Assembly (NCBI RefSeq): GCF_024435355.1
Contig: NZ_JAMJWG010000016.1
Location: 209,727 to 273,726 of the forward strand
Length of the DNA: 64,000 bases
From: Streptomyces odontomachi
Lineage (GTDB): Bacteria > Actinomycetota > Actinomycetes > Streptomycetales > Streptomycetaceae
Direction of reading: 5' to 3'
The notes under the pieces were generated by a model. That model searched no databases, was not told the DNA's origin, and was given only the letters and a program-made list of their open reading frames with translations. How positions within the stretch are numbered: position 1 is the stretch's first letter; each line of letters opens with the position of its first letter. The translations under genes were made by a program, and so were the position numbers. Of the stretch, positions 63,191 through 64,000 are shown in pieces.

Positions 63191-63805
63191 ATGGGCCGGA
63201 GGGCGGAAGTGGCGGCACGGACCGGCGATCAGCCAGGGGTGCAGCGGCGCCGCGGCGCCGCGTTGGAGGCCACGATCCTGGACGCGGTCTGGGACGAGCT
63301 GGCCGAGGTGGGGTACGCCCGGCTCACCATGGAGGGCGTGGCCGCCCGCGCCCACACCGGCAAGCAGGTGCTGTACCGGCGCTGGGCCAACCGTGCCGAG
63401 CTGGTCATCGCCGCCCTGCGCCGCCGGAACGGCTCCATCGTCGACCAGGTGCCGGACACCGGCGAGCTCCGTCGTGATGTGCTCACCGTGCTGCGCTGGA
63501 TGGTGAAGCGGAGCAGCACCATCGGCTCGGATGTCGTGCACGGCCTGATGGCGGAGGTGCCGGACCTGGACCCGCAGCCGTTCTCGATGATGAGCGGGGT
63601 GATGACGACCCTCCTGGAGCGGGCCGCCGCGCGCGGCGAGATCCCGACCGCAGCCCTGCCCCCGCGCGTCGTCACGCTGCCGCCCAACCTGGTCCGCCAC
63701 GAGATGCTGCTCACCCGCCGCCGGCCGATCGAGGACGAGGCCCTCGTCGAGATCGTCGACGAGGTCTTCCTGCCGCTGGTCCACGCCTCGGCGGGCCGGT
63801 CCTGA
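63191..63805 (+). CDS. TetR-family regulator
   Basis: A 204-residue regulator from ATG 63191 with GGAGG five bases upstream. The helix-turn-helix is in ATILDAVWDELAEVGYARLT MEGVAARAHTGKQVLYRRW; the C-terminal ligand/dimer domain spans about residues 75-200. It stands divergently to the DHA2 exporter and shares two operators with it, so it most likely represses the pump until a drug binds. The inducer is unknown. A strong hairpin follows at 63853. Confidence 0.9.
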   Translation: MGRRAEVAARTGDQPGVQRRRGAALEATILDAVWDELAEVGYARLTMEGVAARAHTGKQVLYRRWANRAELVIAALRRRNGSIVDQVPDTGELRRDVLTVLRWMVKRSSTIGSDVVHGLMAEVPDLDPQPFSMMSGVMTTLLERAAARGEIPTAALPPRVVTLPPNLVRHEMLLTRRRPIEDEALVEIVDEVFLPLVHASAGRS

Positions 63806-63852
63806 CCGGCCCGCGGCGGCCAGGGCCTCGCACACGGCTGGGCAAACGCCGA

Positions 63853-63883
63853 AGGCGGCACCCCCCGGAAGGGGTGCCGCCTC
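63853..63883. terminator. Bidirectional terminator between tetR and groEL
   Basis: AGGCGGCACCCC and GGGGTGCCGCCT form a 12-bp perfect stem with a short loop (CCGGAA). It lies between the convergent tetR and groEL ends and can serve both. Confidence 0.85.
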
Positions 63884-63949
63884 CACACGTACTACGGCGG
63901 TACGGAGATCCGTACGAACCGCTGGACTTTTCGGTCCGCTGACGGCGGA

Positions 63950-64000
63950 TCAGAAGTCCATGTCACCGCCCGGCATGCCACCCGGCGCGGCGCCGGCGGC
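63950..64000 (-). CDS. groEL: GroEL chaperonin, 3' end only
   Basis: The last 16 codons on the minus strand read AGAAPGGMPGGDMDF and stop at 63950-63952. The Gly-Met-Pro-rich tail ending in DMDF is typical of actinobacterial 60-kDa chaperonins. The rest is outside the window. It converges on the TetR gene. Confidence 0.88.
   Translation of the reverse strand, partial: AAGAAPGGMPGGDMDF

Overview
The window is very GC-rich, with GTG and TTG starts, long antiparallel shadow ORFs and Streptomyces-type gene families throughout (WblA, SpoIIE-type phosphatases, OsaA/OsaB-like signalling proteins, an AICE-type integrative element). It is best read as a Streptomyces chromosome segment. Calls rest on reading the sequence and remembered family knowledge; no search was run.

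Left block (1-9.6 kb): partial RidA, a DUF4177 protein, two ArsA-like ATPases, wblA with a long gene-free upstream region, a class A penicillin-binding protein, a GatB/YqeY protein, a metallophosphoesterase and tRNA-Pro(CGG). This matches the order I remember around wblA in other Streptomyces.

Integrated element (9,554-26,725, about 17.2 kb): an AICE of pSAM2 type sits in the 3' end of tRNA-Pro between 44-bp identical att repeats. Its backbone, on the minus strand from right to left, is a GntR/KorSA-like repressor, a small gene, an FtsK/TraB-type DNA translocase, a DUF2637 protein, small spread/transfer proteins, a RepSA-like initiator, Xis and a tyrosine integrase. The integrase is split by a +1 change in a run of eight G. 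A second GntR regulator, with AGTGGC-N4-GCCACT operators, stands beside a coupled four-gene operon and a divergent DUF1152 gene. The right arm carries cargo: an AIPR abortive-infection-type gene, a GIY-YIG-like protein, unknown genes and decayed fragments.

Variable block (26.7-41.6 kb): a chloramphenicol-type efflux gene, a scar resembling the end of another AICE, an MFS transporter, a CGNR regulator, a MocR regulator divergent from a broken aldo/keto reductase, an OsaB-like regulator with swapped domain order, cupin, aldolase and flavin-enzyme genes, a winged-helix protein and a VapBC-like pair. Short tandem repeats are frequent here, inside and outside genes.

Right block (41.7-64 kb): a RibD/DHFR-like protein, a coupled 5-oxoprolinase pxpABC operon, a ketopantoate-reductase-like gene, an osaC-like/osaA-like/osaB-like stress signalling cluster, a secreted PL7 alginate lyase and GH16 glucanase with candidate operators, DUF5990, a quinone-oxidoreductase-like gene, a flotillin-like gene, a lipoprotein, a coupled pair of small genes, an MFS/TetR pair with two matching operators, and the 3' end of groEL. 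Between DUF5990 and the oxidoreductase lie two inverted copies of an 87-88 bp element whose ends covary, the most intriguing non-coding feature.
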